Source: Candidatus Aminicenantes bacterium UBA2190 (GTDB taxonomy: Bacteria; Acidobacteriota; Aminicenantia; UBA2199). Taken from it: a stretch of DNA of 64,000 bases. A program made the translations under genes and the position numbers. The notes beneath the pieces are model-generated. The model did no database searches, was not told where the DNA came from, and saw only the letters and a list, made by a program, of their open reading frames with translations. Each line of letters starts with the position of its first letter. Position 1 is the first letter of the stretch. The stretch is from positions 38,350 through 102,349 of the forward strand of contig DCVK01000034.1 of assembly GCA_002335385.1 (NCBI GenBank). Reading direction: 5' to 3'. This document shows, piece by piece, positions 19,548 to 28,795 of this stretch.

Positions 19548-19718
19548 TTTATCCCTCCTTATTTAACCAAACAGGAAGATTCCAGTTTACCTGCAGAGTA
19601 AAGAATACTAGATTAAAAATCAAAACCAATAAAAATAATTCTTGAGCATTCATATCCGCACTCCCTTGAAATATGTAATAAAACTGGTCGATCTTGTTTG
19701 ATTTTTCGGGTTGCATAA

Positions 19719-20924
19719 TCATCCTATATGACGAACTACAGCCAAATTTGTATCCTGGATGACTTTGTCGACGTTCGAAAGCATTTGGATAATCTGTTGT
19801 AGCTTTTGGAGATTATTCTTCAGGTCAATATTCTCTAAATGAAGTTGCGAGCATTGCAATGCTTCGCTAAAAACATAGTATACAAGTACATCTTCCTCAT
19901 TCTTGGGCCGACTTCCGAATATTCTCCGTATCTCGGACTCGGCAAAGTCTATGACATCAGGATCCCCGGGATGAGAGCGCCAGAATCCCCCGACCGTCTC
20001 AATCGCCGGCGCCACCTTCTGCTGAGTTGCAGCTAAAAGGTTTATCTTGATCAACCCGCGCCAAACGCAGAGATCTTCTAGAACGCGCCGATATTGTTTA
20101 CCTATTTGGAGCATGTTTGGATTTAATGTCTGCGTCGGTGAGTTCGTTTGTGTTATACTCATCGGTAAGTTGGTTGCCGACCTATGAGCCTGCGTGGGCA
20201 AGGTCGATTTTAGTTTGTAATAGTGCTTACCATCGGTTTTCAAAAAAGTCTGAAGGAGCCCTTTCTTGATTAGTTTTTCCAATGTGTAGGAAATATCGGC
20301 AGAAGTGATTCCTGCATTTCTTAGTTGCCAATATTTCGAAATGCCTTCCACTGTGTCTACCGCATCGGGATTTTGTTCAAGATAGTCGAGGATCATTTTT
20401 TCGATGTCATTGTTTGCCCTTTTTACAGGAGGCGCATTGGTCGACAATGTCTGCGGCGGCAAAGTCGTTTGTTGCATCTGCTGAAACTTCTTCCCAACTA
20501 CTTCCAGGCTGAACACAGTCAAGGGCACGTCGATCCTGAACTCCGTCAACCCGGCCTTCCCGATGAACCGCAATTGATAGCCCGGCCCGACCGGGGCGTT
20601 TGCTATTGCCTGCAGCTCGATCTTCCGGGATGCCGGCCAGGGCTGGACCAGTTTCACTGATATTTCGCTGAAACCCAAGCCTCCCTTAATGGCCAGTACG
20701 GACTGGATCGTCTCAAGGAACTTCCCGTCCACGGTCACGATCGCCGCCGGCCCACCCTGCTGCAGGGTGACGGTGTTCGGAAGAATGGATGCGATCGTCG
20801 CCTGGTTCTGCTGGGTTAAGGACAGGGGCTTCTTCATTGTCATCTGGGCGAACGAATTAGCCGGCGGAACAAAGAAAACACAAACAAAAAACAAAACTAG
20901 AAAAAAGACTACATCTTTTCTCAT
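19719..20924 (-). CDS. Exported protein: one shared island module plus a winged-helix-like region
   Basis: 401 residues starting MRKDVVFFLVLFF, matching its island paralogues; GGAGG lies 7 nt upstream (an ATG three bases earlier is possible). The signal peptide ends near NSFAQ. Residues ~38-150 are one copy of the island module (GGPAAIVTV, then KLVQPWPASRKIELQA, then YQLRFIGKAG). Residues ~170-245 (IEKMILDYLEQNPDAV, ITSADISYTLEKLIKKGLL, KHYYKLKS) read like a winged helix-turn-helix, which is odd for an exported protein. The C-terminal ~130 residues are helical. Function is unknown; probably surface or periplasmic. Confidence 0.75.
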   Translation of the reverse strand: MRKDVVFFLVLFFVCVFFVPPANSFAQMTMKKPLSLTQQNQATIASILPNTVTLQQGGPAAIVTVDGKFLETIQSVLAIKGGLGFSEISVKLVQPWPASRKIELQAIANAPVGPGYQLRFIGKAGLTEFRIDVPLTVFSLEVVGKKFQQMQQTTLPPQTLSTNAPPVKRANNDIEKMILDYLEQNPDAVDTVEGISKYWQLRNAGITSADISYTLEKLIKKGLLQTFLKTDGKHYYKLKSTLPTQAHRSATNLPMSITQTNSPTQTLNPNMLQIGKQYRRVLEDLCVWRGLIKINLLAATQQKVAPAIETVGGFWRSHPGDPDVIDFAESEIRRIFGSRPKNEEDVLVYYVFSEALQCSQLHLENIDLKNNLQKLQQIIQMLSNVDKVIQDTNLAVVRHIG

Positions 20925-21063
20925 CATATTTCCTCCAGTAGAGTTTGCATTTAAATTAGCATCTCCCGTACAATATTTTTTAAAGAAAGATTTTAAAATC
21001 TTAATACCTTGTATGGTTTTTCCCATAAAAAAACTTGCCAGTGTTTTTTTTGTTAAAAACCTC

Positions 21064-24000
21064 TTAACGAATCCAAACTTGAAAGGTCACAGTAAAACAA
21101 TAGGGGTCCTCGCTTTTTATAGTATAGAATTGATAAGGAGATCTATTCTTAAGAATAGAAATCGATTCATGCCATTCTGCCGTCCCAAGTGATTCATTTG
21201 GCAGCGGTGAATCATCATCCATCCCTATTACCTTAACCCTTACAGCTTGGTCCTCGCTTAACGCGATCGTACAGGATAAATCATTGAAATCGATATTCGA
21301 TTCTTGAGTTAAATTATCGTTGATAGAATAGGTTTGACTACTAGGCTTTCTCCCGCATAATTTGTCATTCACATAGAATTCAAACCAGAGTTCGCCAGGT
21401 CCAACAGGGTCTTTATCATCAATAACCTGGATTCCTTTAAATAGGACTTCTATGGCTTTAGTCCCGGGCAATATACCTAAAGTAAAACTCTGATCACTCA
21501 TGTCTGTTATCAATTGATTCGTTAAGGATGTGATTTTTATACGATAATCGGTCGCGTAGCTTATATAATTAGGAGGCTCCCAATAGAGCACCCCCGTGTT
21601 TGGTGATGAATCCTTGATGTCATGCACTTTAGTTTCCCCTCTGTAAAGTTCAATCTTTACCGAGGACCCTACACTTCCTTTGCTCTGCCAGGATATTCTC
21701 TGGAGGAAGCTCTCTCTAATGTCCCACGCCTCACCTCCATTTGGCGAGGTTACGGTGAGAGTACCCTCTAATGCTAAGGAAGTGCCAGGGGGTCTGAAGG
21801 TTGTCTGCGTCTGATTGGGCAAAGTCGAAATTGGAACCTGTATCTGCATTTGATTAATTGGTTTCCCGGCCACTTCCAGGCTGAATACCGCCAATGGCAC
21901 ATCGATCCTGAAATCTTCCCTCCCGGCCTTCCCGATGAACCGCAATTGATAATTCTTCGCAACAGGGGCGGCTGCTCCCGCCTGAAGCTCGATCTTTCGC
22001 GAAGCAGGCCAGGGCTGGACCAGCTTCGTTGTAATCACCCTTACACTCTGCCCTCCCTGGATGACCTGAATACCCTGGATCGTCTCCAAGTATTTCCCTT
22101 CCACTGTCACCACTGCCGGCGATCCCCCTTGTTCAAGACTGACTGTTTTTGGCGTGATGGCTATGATCTCCGCCTTGGGAGAGACCATGGTGACAGGGGG
22201 CTTGAAGGTTGTCTGCGTCTGATTGGGAAAGGTCGAAATTGGAACCTCTACCTGCAGTTGATTGTTTGTTTGAAAACGGAGGGTATCCTGACCAGGTTGA
22301 CCGATTGTGACCTGTATTGACTTCTCGTTATTGTTTTCGTCGATCTCACGGATTCTTTTTTCAGGATCAACGATAGTTTTCCAAGTGAAAGTGCCGGCAG
22401 TCACGTTCCCCTTGATAAGCCGGTAGGTGCGGCTCTCGCCTGGGGCAAACGAAGTGCTGTTGTTGTCCGCGTACTGGTAATAAAGGTCGGGACCACCAAG
22501 GATCAGGCTCCCGGGCAGAAAATTAGCCGCGACAATTCCCTGGTTCTTGACGGTGACCCGCACCCGAAAGTCAGTCGCGGTCGTGATTTGCGGCGGCTCC
22601 AGCGCCATCTCTGTGACGACCATGTCGGCTTGCTGCGGTGGGCCACTTGCCGCGCCTATAACGAGAGTCGTCGTCAACTGATTATTGTCCTCATTGAATT
22701 CGATACAGCGGTTGTCCGGATCGACTTTTGCTGTAACCGCATAACTCCCAGCCGCCACTTCACCGGGGTCAACGAAGTACATACCGCCAAAGAACGTCGC
22801 ACCGGGCTGTATGGCCAAGCCATACGAAGTTCCACCGACCCCACCTCCACGGGGTGAATTGGCTGACCACGTCAAAGCACCCGCCGGAATGACGCCGGCA
22901 GCTCTGCTCTGATTCTTCATGTTCACGGTAATCATTATCCGGTCTGATGTCGTCGGATTCGCCGGATTGAATGTGATCCCGGTCACGATAAAATCGGGTT
23001 TGAACCCGGTCGTACTCTCCGGTTGACCGATTGTGACCTGTATTGACTTCTCGTTATTGTTTTCGTCGGTTTCTTTGATTCTATTTCCGGGATCAACGAT
23101 AGTCTTCCAGGTGAAGGTTCCTGCAGTCACGTGTCCCTTGACGAGCCGGTAGGTGCGGCTCTCGCCCGGGGCAAACGAAGTGCTGTTGTTGTCCGCGTAC
23201 TGATAGTAAAGGTCGGGACCGCCAAGGATCAGGCTCCCGGGCAGAAAATTAGCCGCGACAATTCCCTGGTTCTTGACGGTGACCCGCACTCGAAAGTCAG
23301 TCGCGGTCGTGATTTGCGGCGGCTCCAGCGCCATCTCTGTGACGACCATGTCGGCTTGCTGCAGTGGGCCACTTGCCGCGCCTATAACGAGAGTCGTCGT
23401 CAACTGATTATTGTCCTCATTGAATTCGATACAGCGGTTGTCCGGATCGACTTTTGCTGTAACCGCATAACTCCCAGCCGCCACTTCACCGGGGTCAACG
23501 AAGTACATACCGCCAAAGAACGTCGCACCGGGCTGTATGGCCAAGCCATACGAAGTTCCACCGACCCCACCTCCACGGGGTGAATTGGCTGACCACGTCA
23601 AAGCACCCGCCGGAATGACACCGGCAGCTCTGCTCTGATTCTTCATGTTCACGGTAATCATTATCCGGTCTGATGTCGTCGGATTCGCCGGATTGAATGT
23701 GATCCCGGTCACGATAAAATCGGGCCTAATCTGCATTGAATTTGTTGGTTTCCCAACCACTTCCAGGCTGAACACCGTCAAGGGCACGTCGATCCTGAAA
23801 TCCTCCCTCCCGGCCTTCCCAATGAACCGCAATTGATAATCCTTCGCGACAGGGGCGGTCGCTGTTGCCTGAAGCTCGATCTTCCGTGAGGCCGGCCAGG
23901 GCTGGACCAGCTTCGTTGTAACCACCCTCATACTCTGCCCTCCCCGGATGACCTGAATACCCTGGATCGTCTCCAAGTACTTCCCTTCCACTGTCACCAC

Positions 24001-24591
24001 TGCCGGCGATCCCCCTTGTTCAAGGCTGACTGTTTTTGGCGTGATGGCTATGATCTCCGCCTTGGGAGAGACCATGGTGACAGGGGGCATGAAGGTTGTC
24101 TGCGTCTGATTGGGCAAAGTCGAAATTGGAACCTGTATCTGCATTTGACTAATTGGTTTCCCGGCCACCTCCAGGCTGAACACCGCCAATGGCACGTCGA
24201 TCCTGAAATTCATCAGCCCGGCTTTCCCGAAAAACCGTAATTGATAGCCACGCCCGACAGGGGCGTTTGCTGTTGCCTGCAGCTCGATCTTCCGTGACGC
24301 CGGCCAGGGCTGGACCAGTTTCACTGAAATTTCGCTGAAACCCAGGCCTCCCTTGACGGCCAGCACGGACAGGATCGTCTCCAGGTAGTTCCCTTCCACT
24401 GTCACAACCGCCGCCGGCCCACCCTGCTGCAGGACGAGGGCTTTTGGTGTCACAGCTGAGATCGAAGCCTGATTTTGCTGAGGCAAAGGCAGGGGCTTCT
24501 TTATTGTCATCTGGGCGAACGAATTCGCCGGCGGAACAATGAAAACCCCGAGCCAAAACACTACTAGTAAAATAAAGATACCTTTTCTCAT
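21064..24591 (-). CDS. Large exported protein: three island modules, four CARDB domains, Kre9/KNH-like and C-terminal beta domains
   Basis: 1175 residues. Order: signal peptide (1-26, ending NSFA); two island modules (~38-285); two tandem CARDB pairs, each pair ~242 residues (GITFNPANPTTSDRIMITV and MALEPPQITTATDFRVRV types, ~290-765); a third module (~800-910); a Kre9/KNH-type Ig domain (LTVTSPNGGEAWDIRES ... DYRIKITS, ~945-1040); and an unrecognised ~125-residue beta domain rich in Asp/Glu at the C-terminus. This is an adhesin or surface-matrix architecture. No sortase, type IX or autotransporter sorting signal is evident. It is encoded with its paralogues at 19719 and 24666. Confidence 0.85.
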   Translation of the reverse strand: MRKGIFILLVVFWLGVFIVPPANSFAQMTIKKPLPLPQQNQASISAVTPKALVLQQGGPAAVVTVEGNYLETILSVLAVKGGLGFSEISVKLVQPWPASRKIELQATANAPVGRGYQLRFFGKAGLMNFRIDVPLAVFSLEVAGKPISQMQIQVPISTLPNQTQTTFMPPVTMVSPKAEIIAITPKTVSLEQGGSPAVVTVEGKYLETIQGIQVIRGGQSMRVVTTKLVQPWPASRKIELQATATAPVAKDYQLRFIGKAGREDFRIDVPLTVFSLEVVGKPTNSMQIRPDFIVTGITFNPANPTTSDRIMITVNMKNQSRAAGVIPAGALTWSANSPRGGGVGGTSYGLAIQPGATFFGGMYFVDPGEVAAGSYAVTAKVDPDNRCIEFNEDNNQLTTTLVIGAASGPLQQADMVVTEMALEPPQITTATDFRVRVTVKNQGIVAANFLPGSLILGGPDLYYQYADNNSTSFAPGESRTYRLVKGHVTAGTFTWKTIVDPGNRIKETDENNNEKSIQVTIGQPESTTGFKPDFIVTGITFNPANPTTSDRIMITVNMKNQSRAAGVIPAGALTWSANSPRGGGVGGTSYGLAIQPGATFFGGMYFVDPGEVAAGSYAVTAKVDPDNRCIEFNEDNNQLTTTLVIGAASGPPQQADMVVTEMALEPPQITTATDFRVRVTVKNQGIVAANFLPGSLILGGPDLYYQYADNNSTSFAPGESRTYRLIKGNVTAGTFTWKTIVDPEKRIREIDENNNEKSIQVTIGQPGQDTLRFQTNNQLQVEVPISTFPNQTQTTFKPPVTMVSPKAEIIAITPKTVSLEQGGSPAVVTVEGKYLETIQGIQVIQGGQSVRVITTKLVQPWPASRKIELQAGAAAPVAKNYQLRFIGKAGREDFRIDVPLAVFSLEVAGKPINQMQIQVPISTLPNQTQTTFRPPGTSLALEGTLTVTSPNGGEAWDIRESFLQRISWQSKGSVGSSVKIELYRGETKVHDIKDSSPNTGVLYWEPPNYISYATDYRIKITSLTNQLITDMSDQSFTLGILPGTKAIEVLFKGIQVIDDKDPVGPGELWFEFYVNDKLCGRKPSSQTYSINDNLTQESNIDFNDLSCTIALSEDQAVRVKVIGMDDDSPLPNESLGTAEWHESISILKNRSPYQFYTIKSEDPYCFTVTFQVWIR
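22295..22998 (-). repeat. CARDB-pair tandem repeat, unit A
   Basis: 704 bp that recur at 23021-23724 with a 726-bp (242-codon) period inside one gene. The copies are nearly identical except in the last ~35 codons of the second CARDB domain, where several residues differ. Confidence 0.9.
23021..23724 (-). repeat. CARDB-pair tandem repeat, unit B
   Basis: Second copy of the 726-bp-period repeat. Both copies keep reading frame, so loss or gain of a unit by recombination would change protein length by exactly 242 residues. Confidence 0.9.
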
Positions 24592-24665
24592 CCTACCCCT
24601 CCCTGGGAATCGATCCCTTCATCATGACAAGACATTTGCCCGATCACTTGAAGAAATAATCCGTC

Positions 24666-26573
24666 TTATTGGACGACCGTGAAGACCAGCGGGCTTGTCG
24701 CCGTCCCCCCCGGAGTCTTGACCGTGACATAGCCCGAGGTCGCACCCACCGGGACTTCGACATCCAAGTAGGTGTCTGGACCTGCAAGGTCTTGGAAAAA
24801 TCCCCCATAATTTTTTGCCTGGACACCATTAAATTTCACGACTTCAAGTAGCCAGTCAGCATTGGCCATGAAATTCTTCCCGTTGATCTTGAGACGATAT
24901 CCGATAGGTGCTTGATTAGGAACAATGCTGCTGATCATTGGCGGAAGCCAAAAGGTCTCCGTCGACTTGGCTTCGCCCCCCGATGTTTTCACCTTGATCT
25001 TTCCGGTTTCAGCATTGTCAGGGACCTTGATGCGTATCGTATCGTTGCTGCAGAAGGATGGCGGTTCGGGAGACTGCTTTCTTCCAAAGGAAATCATGAC
25101 CCCGGATACCTCTTCTCCAAAATTCTTGCCCGAAATGGTTATCTCAGTGCCAACATTTCCGTTTGTTGGAACTATTTGAGTCACGGAAGGGGGGGATATT
25201 AAGTAAGTCCCTGTCTGGAAATTCTCACTGGAAAAAGCAGTGCCGTCCGTAGTCATTGCTTTGATCGGGCCCGTCGTCGCTCCGGCGGGAACGTGGAAAT
25301 CTCCCCATTCTAACATACCCAGATCGGTATATCCTTCATCGCCGCCTGATGTATGCATTGCATAAACTTCATTGAAAAACTTTACTTGATCGAGGTTGTA
25401 CCCTCGAATTTTGACTATCGTCCCTGGAGGCCCGGATTTGGGGGAAAATGAAATAATCTTTGGCATCCTTAGTACTTTAAAAATGAAGTCAGACTTCACA
25501 TGCTTAATAGAAGTAACCAGTATTTTTCCGGTTTGAGCAGTGCGAGGGATCTTGACCTTGAGAGAAGTATTTGTCTTCTCAAGAATCTGGGCGCTTTGAT
25601 TCAAATTTTCACAATTCCAACAACCATTGAAATCAACGCGCGCGTAAAGAAGACCATTTCCTTCTATGGTAGCTTCGGATCCAACTTCTCCGCTATCCGG
25701 GACAATCCGTGTGAGAATCAATTCATTGGAGGGGGCGAGCACTTCTAGGCTGAACACCGCCAGTGGCATGTCGATCTTGTACTCCTCCGTCCCGATCTTC
25801 CCGATCGCCCGCAGCTGATAACCCTTCGCGACAGGGGCGTCTACTCCCGCTTGGAGCTCGATTTTTCTCGAAGCCGGCCAGGGCTGGACAAGCTTCGCCG
25901 TGATCTCTCGCACTCCCCTGTCTGCCTTGATGACCTGCACCGACGAAACATTCTCCAGGTTTCTCCCTTCAACTATCACGATCGCTGGCTTTCCGCCTTT
26001 TTCAAGGCTGACAGATTGTGGCTTGAAGGCGATGATCTCTGCATTATGAAAAATCGGGGGGGTCTTCGTTATCACAGTAGGCATTTTGGGTGTCAATGGC
26101 TGCGACGACAAGGTCGTTTGTTGGATCTGCTGCATTTTCTTCCCTACCACTTCGAAGCTGAATACCGACACTGGTACGTCGACCTTGAACTCCGTCAGCC
26201 CGGCCTTCCCAATGAACCGTAATTGATAACCCTTGGCGACAGGGGCGGTCGCTGTTGCCTGAAGCTCGATCTTTCTCGAAGCCGGCCAGGGCTGGACCAG
26301 CTTCACTGCGATCTCGCCCACTCCCTGGCCGTTTCGGATGGCCTTCACGGCCAGGACCGTCTCCAGGAACTTCCCGTCCACGGTCACGATCGCCGCTGGC
26401 CCGCCCTGCTGCAGGATGACGGTGTTCGGAAGAATGGATGCGATAGTCGCCTGGTTCTGCTGGGTCAAAGGCAGGGGCTTCTTCAAGATCATCTGGGCGA
26501 ACAAACTCGCCGGCGGAACAAAGAAAATCCCGAGTAAAAGTAAAACCAGAAAAAAGACGACACCTTTTCTCAT
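24666..26573 (-). CDS. Exported protein: two island modules and four IPT/TIG domains
   Basis: 635 residues with a signal peptide (1-26, ending SLFA). Two island modules follow (about 36-145 and 175-280), separated by a Gln/Thr/Pro linker. Then come four IPT/TIG domains of the form I..I.P..G..GT.I.I.G.NF (starting near 286, 365, 460 and 545). The last ends with a complete TIG strand (GYVTVKTPGG ... LVFTVVQ), and there is no further anchor. AGGAGG precedes the ATG. It is probably an extended rod-like surface or periplasmic protein. The IPT and module parts look related, so the modules may be divergent IPT domains. Confidence 0.85.
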   Translation of the reverse strand: MRKGVVFFLVLLLLGIFFVPPASLFAQMILKKPLPLTQQNQATIASILPNTVILQQGGPAAIVTVDGKFLETVLAVKAIRNGQGVGEIAVKLVQPWPASRKIELQATATAPVAKGYQLRFIGKAGLTEFKVDVPVSVFSFEVVGKKMQQIQQTTLSSQPLTPKMPTVITKTPPIFHNAEIIAFKPQSVSLEKGGKPAIVIVEGRNLENVSSVQVIKADRGVREITAKLVQPWPASRKIELQAGVDAPVAKGYQLRAIGKIGTEEYKIDMPLAVFSLEVLAPSNELILTRIVPDSGEVGSEATIEGNGLLYARVDFNGCWNCENLNQSAQILEKTNTSLKVKIPRTAQTGKILVTSIKHVKSDFIFKVLRMPKIISFSPKSGPPGTIVKIRGYNLDQVKFFNEVYAMHTSGGDEGYTDLGMLEWGDFHVPAGATTGPIKAMTTDGTAFSSENFQTGTYLISPPSVTQIVPTNGNVGTEITISGKNFGEEVSGVMISFGRKQSPEPPSFCSNDTIRIKVPDNAETGKIKVKTSGGEAKSTETFWLPPMISSIVPNQAPIGYRLKINGKNFMANADWLLEVVKFNGVQAKNYGGFFQDLAGPDTYLDVEVPVGATSGYVTVKTPGGTATSPLVFTVVQ

Positions 26574-26717
26574 TTTATTCCTCCTCGAAATATAAACCGA
26601 AGGGGATTATGTCCGATATGAAAAATGACCCTTTCATCTCCCTCTTCCCCTTGTTATTTAAATAAAAGTTAAATTTAATAATCTCACTTTATTTGAATAA
26701 AATATGATGCTGACTTT

Positions 26718-28787
26718 CTATTCATGCTTTAGCTTCAACTCCTCGTAGCCGATGATCACCGAAGGCGAAGACGATTTTAAAACTTGAAAAACTATTTGAC
26801 TTTCTTTTTCAAAATTGGGAACCGAGGTTTCAAACGACCTTTTTTTATCCTTTTTGATATCGCGGAAGAGCAATTGATTGACCTTTTTGTCATTGGCATA
26901 GACCTGCAGTATTATATATTCGGCCGCGGCGGGATAAGTTATATAGCCATAGATAAGCACCTGCTCGGACCTTGTTGCCGTGAAGCCACTGCCGATGGCG
27001 ATGTTCTTCCCGTCCATATCGGTGATTTTCTCGATGCCGACCTTGGCGCCCTGGACGATGACTTTCAACTCCTGGATGTCACTCTCGGCCACAATGCTTC
27101 TGCCGCTGTCCATGGCCCGCACCTTCCAGTAGGTCCACTGGTTGCGCCGGATCGCTCTCCATGTTTCCGCATCCGGGGTGAAACTGAAACGCTCGGGGCA
27201 ATCGAGCCATTTTTGCTTCTCTTCGTTGAACAGGAGCGGGAAGATACTGTTGGCAAAGGCCACCTGGTAAAATGAGCCTCCCAAGGCGCTCTCCCAGGCG
27301 AACTTCGCGATCTCGTCCTCCTTGATGACTGCCCCGTCCTTTGGCGAAAGGGTCACGATCAAATTCTCGTACGGCAGAACGTAATAGCGCAGGATCGGGA
27401 AAACGACCGGTTCGTTCTCGGGGCGGGTCAGCTGCATGGAAATGGTGTGCATGCCCGGGTCAAATGCCGGCAGCCCAGGGATCTCCTGGGTGAGGATCGT
27501 CTTGATCTGGCCCTGGTACACGGTTTCATTGAAGAACTGGTATGGCTGGTTATCGACGATCCAGTAACCGGAGACAATGCCGGTACCGCGCATCTTCATT
27601 CTTAACTGCGCCCTGATGTTCTTGGAATTTTTCGGTATCACTTTGTAATATTTGCCATTGTCCAGCGTGATCTCGGCAATCTCCAGGTTCACCTGGTCGC
27701 TGATGCCCAGGATCTTCACCACAGCCTGGAACTTCTTCTCGCTGGCGCCGTTCTCGTCGCGGGCAGTGATGGTGAAGTTGCCTGGCAATTTGTAGGCGTG
27801 AGTCATGGTGGCCGGCCCGGAAATGCCACTACGCCTTCCGAAACTGGCAACCGCCCCCGGCCCCGAGGCGATGCTCCCATCGCCGAAGTCCCACAAGACC
27901 AGCGGACCGCGGAAGTTGACCGCCGTAACGGTGATCGGCTCATCGACCTTGGCTTCAAGGACGGACAATGATAGAGAACGGTTTTCCGGGAGGATAGTGA
28001 TCGCCTTGCTCGCCGGCGTTGCGCTCGTGCCGTGCTCGACGGCGGTGATGGTAAACATGCCCGGGTTCTGGAAGCGGTGACTGACGAATGCGGAATAGGT
28101 CTGTACAGGGCTGCCGTCACCAAAGTTCCAATCAATGGTGTCGGACTTGAAGCCTTGAGCCTGGATATCGACGGGCTGGTCCACCCGTGGTAGCACAGGG
28201 GTATAACTGATGCTACGGGGCGGAGGGGCAACCGTTAGGGTCAGGGTCACTGGCGTGGTCGTTGTGTCCCCTCCCCAGTCGAAGGCTCGGACCGTGTAGC
28301 TGCCAGCCTTGGTATAGGTATGGGCGATCGTACTTGGCTTTTGGGTATAGATCGTTCCATCGCCCATGTCCCAGGTGACATCTTTGGGAGTATTGAAATT
28401 GGTGACAGTGAAGGTGACGAGCTGACCCACCTGGGGCAGGGTTGTGGAAGCGCTAATTTGTCGATTCTCCAATATGGTGACATTTACATATTCATGGGGG
28501 AGGCAAGAAACAAATAACTGACTAAAACGATGCAGATGAACCAAGTAAATCCCGGGATTTTTATAAACATGGTAATACCAATAATCCCAGGCTCTCTGGT
28601 AAATTTTAAGTGATAGCCCATCTCCCCAATACCAATAGCAGACGCCATCTTCTTCTTCGCAATCCATTAAAAAACCCATATTGTATCCCACATACGCGGT
28701 TCCGCTTGATGGGTTTGTGGTAATGGTCGCGTTCAAGGTAATCATTAGTCCAATCATGATCAAGATCAACATAATTATTTTTTTCAT
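26718..28787 (-). CDS. PKD-repeat exported protein
   Basis: 689 residues. Signal peptide (1-20), then about four PKD domains with the typical WDMGDG, WNFGDG and WDFGDG cores followed by (H/S)xY/F..PG.(Y/F)(T/L) (residues ~20-355). The first is less regular (YWYWGDGLSL). The C-terminal ~330 residues contain two or three further beta-rich domains (LTPRPEN-type, LSPKDGAVIKEDEIAKFAWES) without recognised enzymatic motifs. It lacks the island module of its neighbours. The ATG lies 8 nt after the stop of the beta-barrel gene, with AGGA overlapping that stop, so the two are co-translated. Confidence 0.85.
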   Translation of the reverse strand: MKKIIMLILIMIGLMITLNATITTNPSSGTAYVGYNMGFLMDCEEEDGVCYWYWGDGLSLKIYQRAWDYWYYHVYKNPGIYLVHLHRFSQLFVSCLPHEYVNVTILENRQISASTTLPQVGQLVTFTVTNFNTPKDVTWDMGDGTIYTQKPSTIAHTYTKAGSYTVRAFDWGGDTTTTPVTLTLTVAPPPRSISYTPVLPRVDQPVDIQAQGFKSDTIDWNFGDGSPVQTYSAFVSHRFQNPGMFTITAVEHGTSATPASKAITILPENRSLSLSVLEAKVDEPITVTAVNFRGPLVLWDFGDGSIASGPGAVASFGRRSGISGPATMTHAYKLPGNFTITARDENGASEKKFQAVVKILGISDQVNLEIAEITLDNGKYYKVIPKNSKNIRAQLRMKMRGTGIVSGYWIVDNQPYQFFNETVYQGQIKTILTQEIPGLPAFDPGMHTISMQLTRPENEPVVFPILRYYVLPYENLIVTLSPKDGAVIKEDEIAKFAWESALGGSFYQVAFANSIFPLLFNEEKQKWLDCPERFSFTPDAETWRAIRRNQWTYWKVRAMDSGRSIVAESDIQELKVIVQGAKVGIEKITDMDGKNIAIGSGFTATRSEQVLIYGYITYPAAAEYIILQVYANDKKVNQLLFRDIKKDKKRSFETSVPNFEKESQIVFQVLKSSSPSVIIGYEELKLKHE

Positions 28788-28795
28788 TTTAAATC

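Larger units (their letters stand above)
20490..26455 (-). repeat. Six copies of a ~105-residue island module across three genes
   Basis: Approximate copies: 20490-20812 (one, in the gene at 19719), 21861-22174, 23750-24063 and 24155-24475 (three, in the gene at 21064), 25735-26045 and 26140-26455 (two, in the gene at 24666). Each contains the invariant KLVQPWPASRKIELQA. That is preceded by a GG-PA-V-V-G--LE segment and followed by APV---YQLR--GK and -DVPL-VFS-EV. The DNA over the core is also nearly invariant (GGCCAGGGCTGGAC on the plus strand in all six), which suggests recent duplication or gene conversion. The fold is probably IPT/TIG-like. Confidence 0.85.

Noticed and set aside
20325..20660. 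Plus-strand frames within the island genes (for example 20325-20660, 23131-23583)
   Set aside because: They recur at each module or CARDB copy only because they are antisense to repeated coding DNA, and they lack ribosome sites.
22295..23724. The 726-bp repeat as an insertion sequence duplication
   Set aside because: It lies in frame inside one gene and codes for complete CARDB domains, with no terminal inverted repeats.
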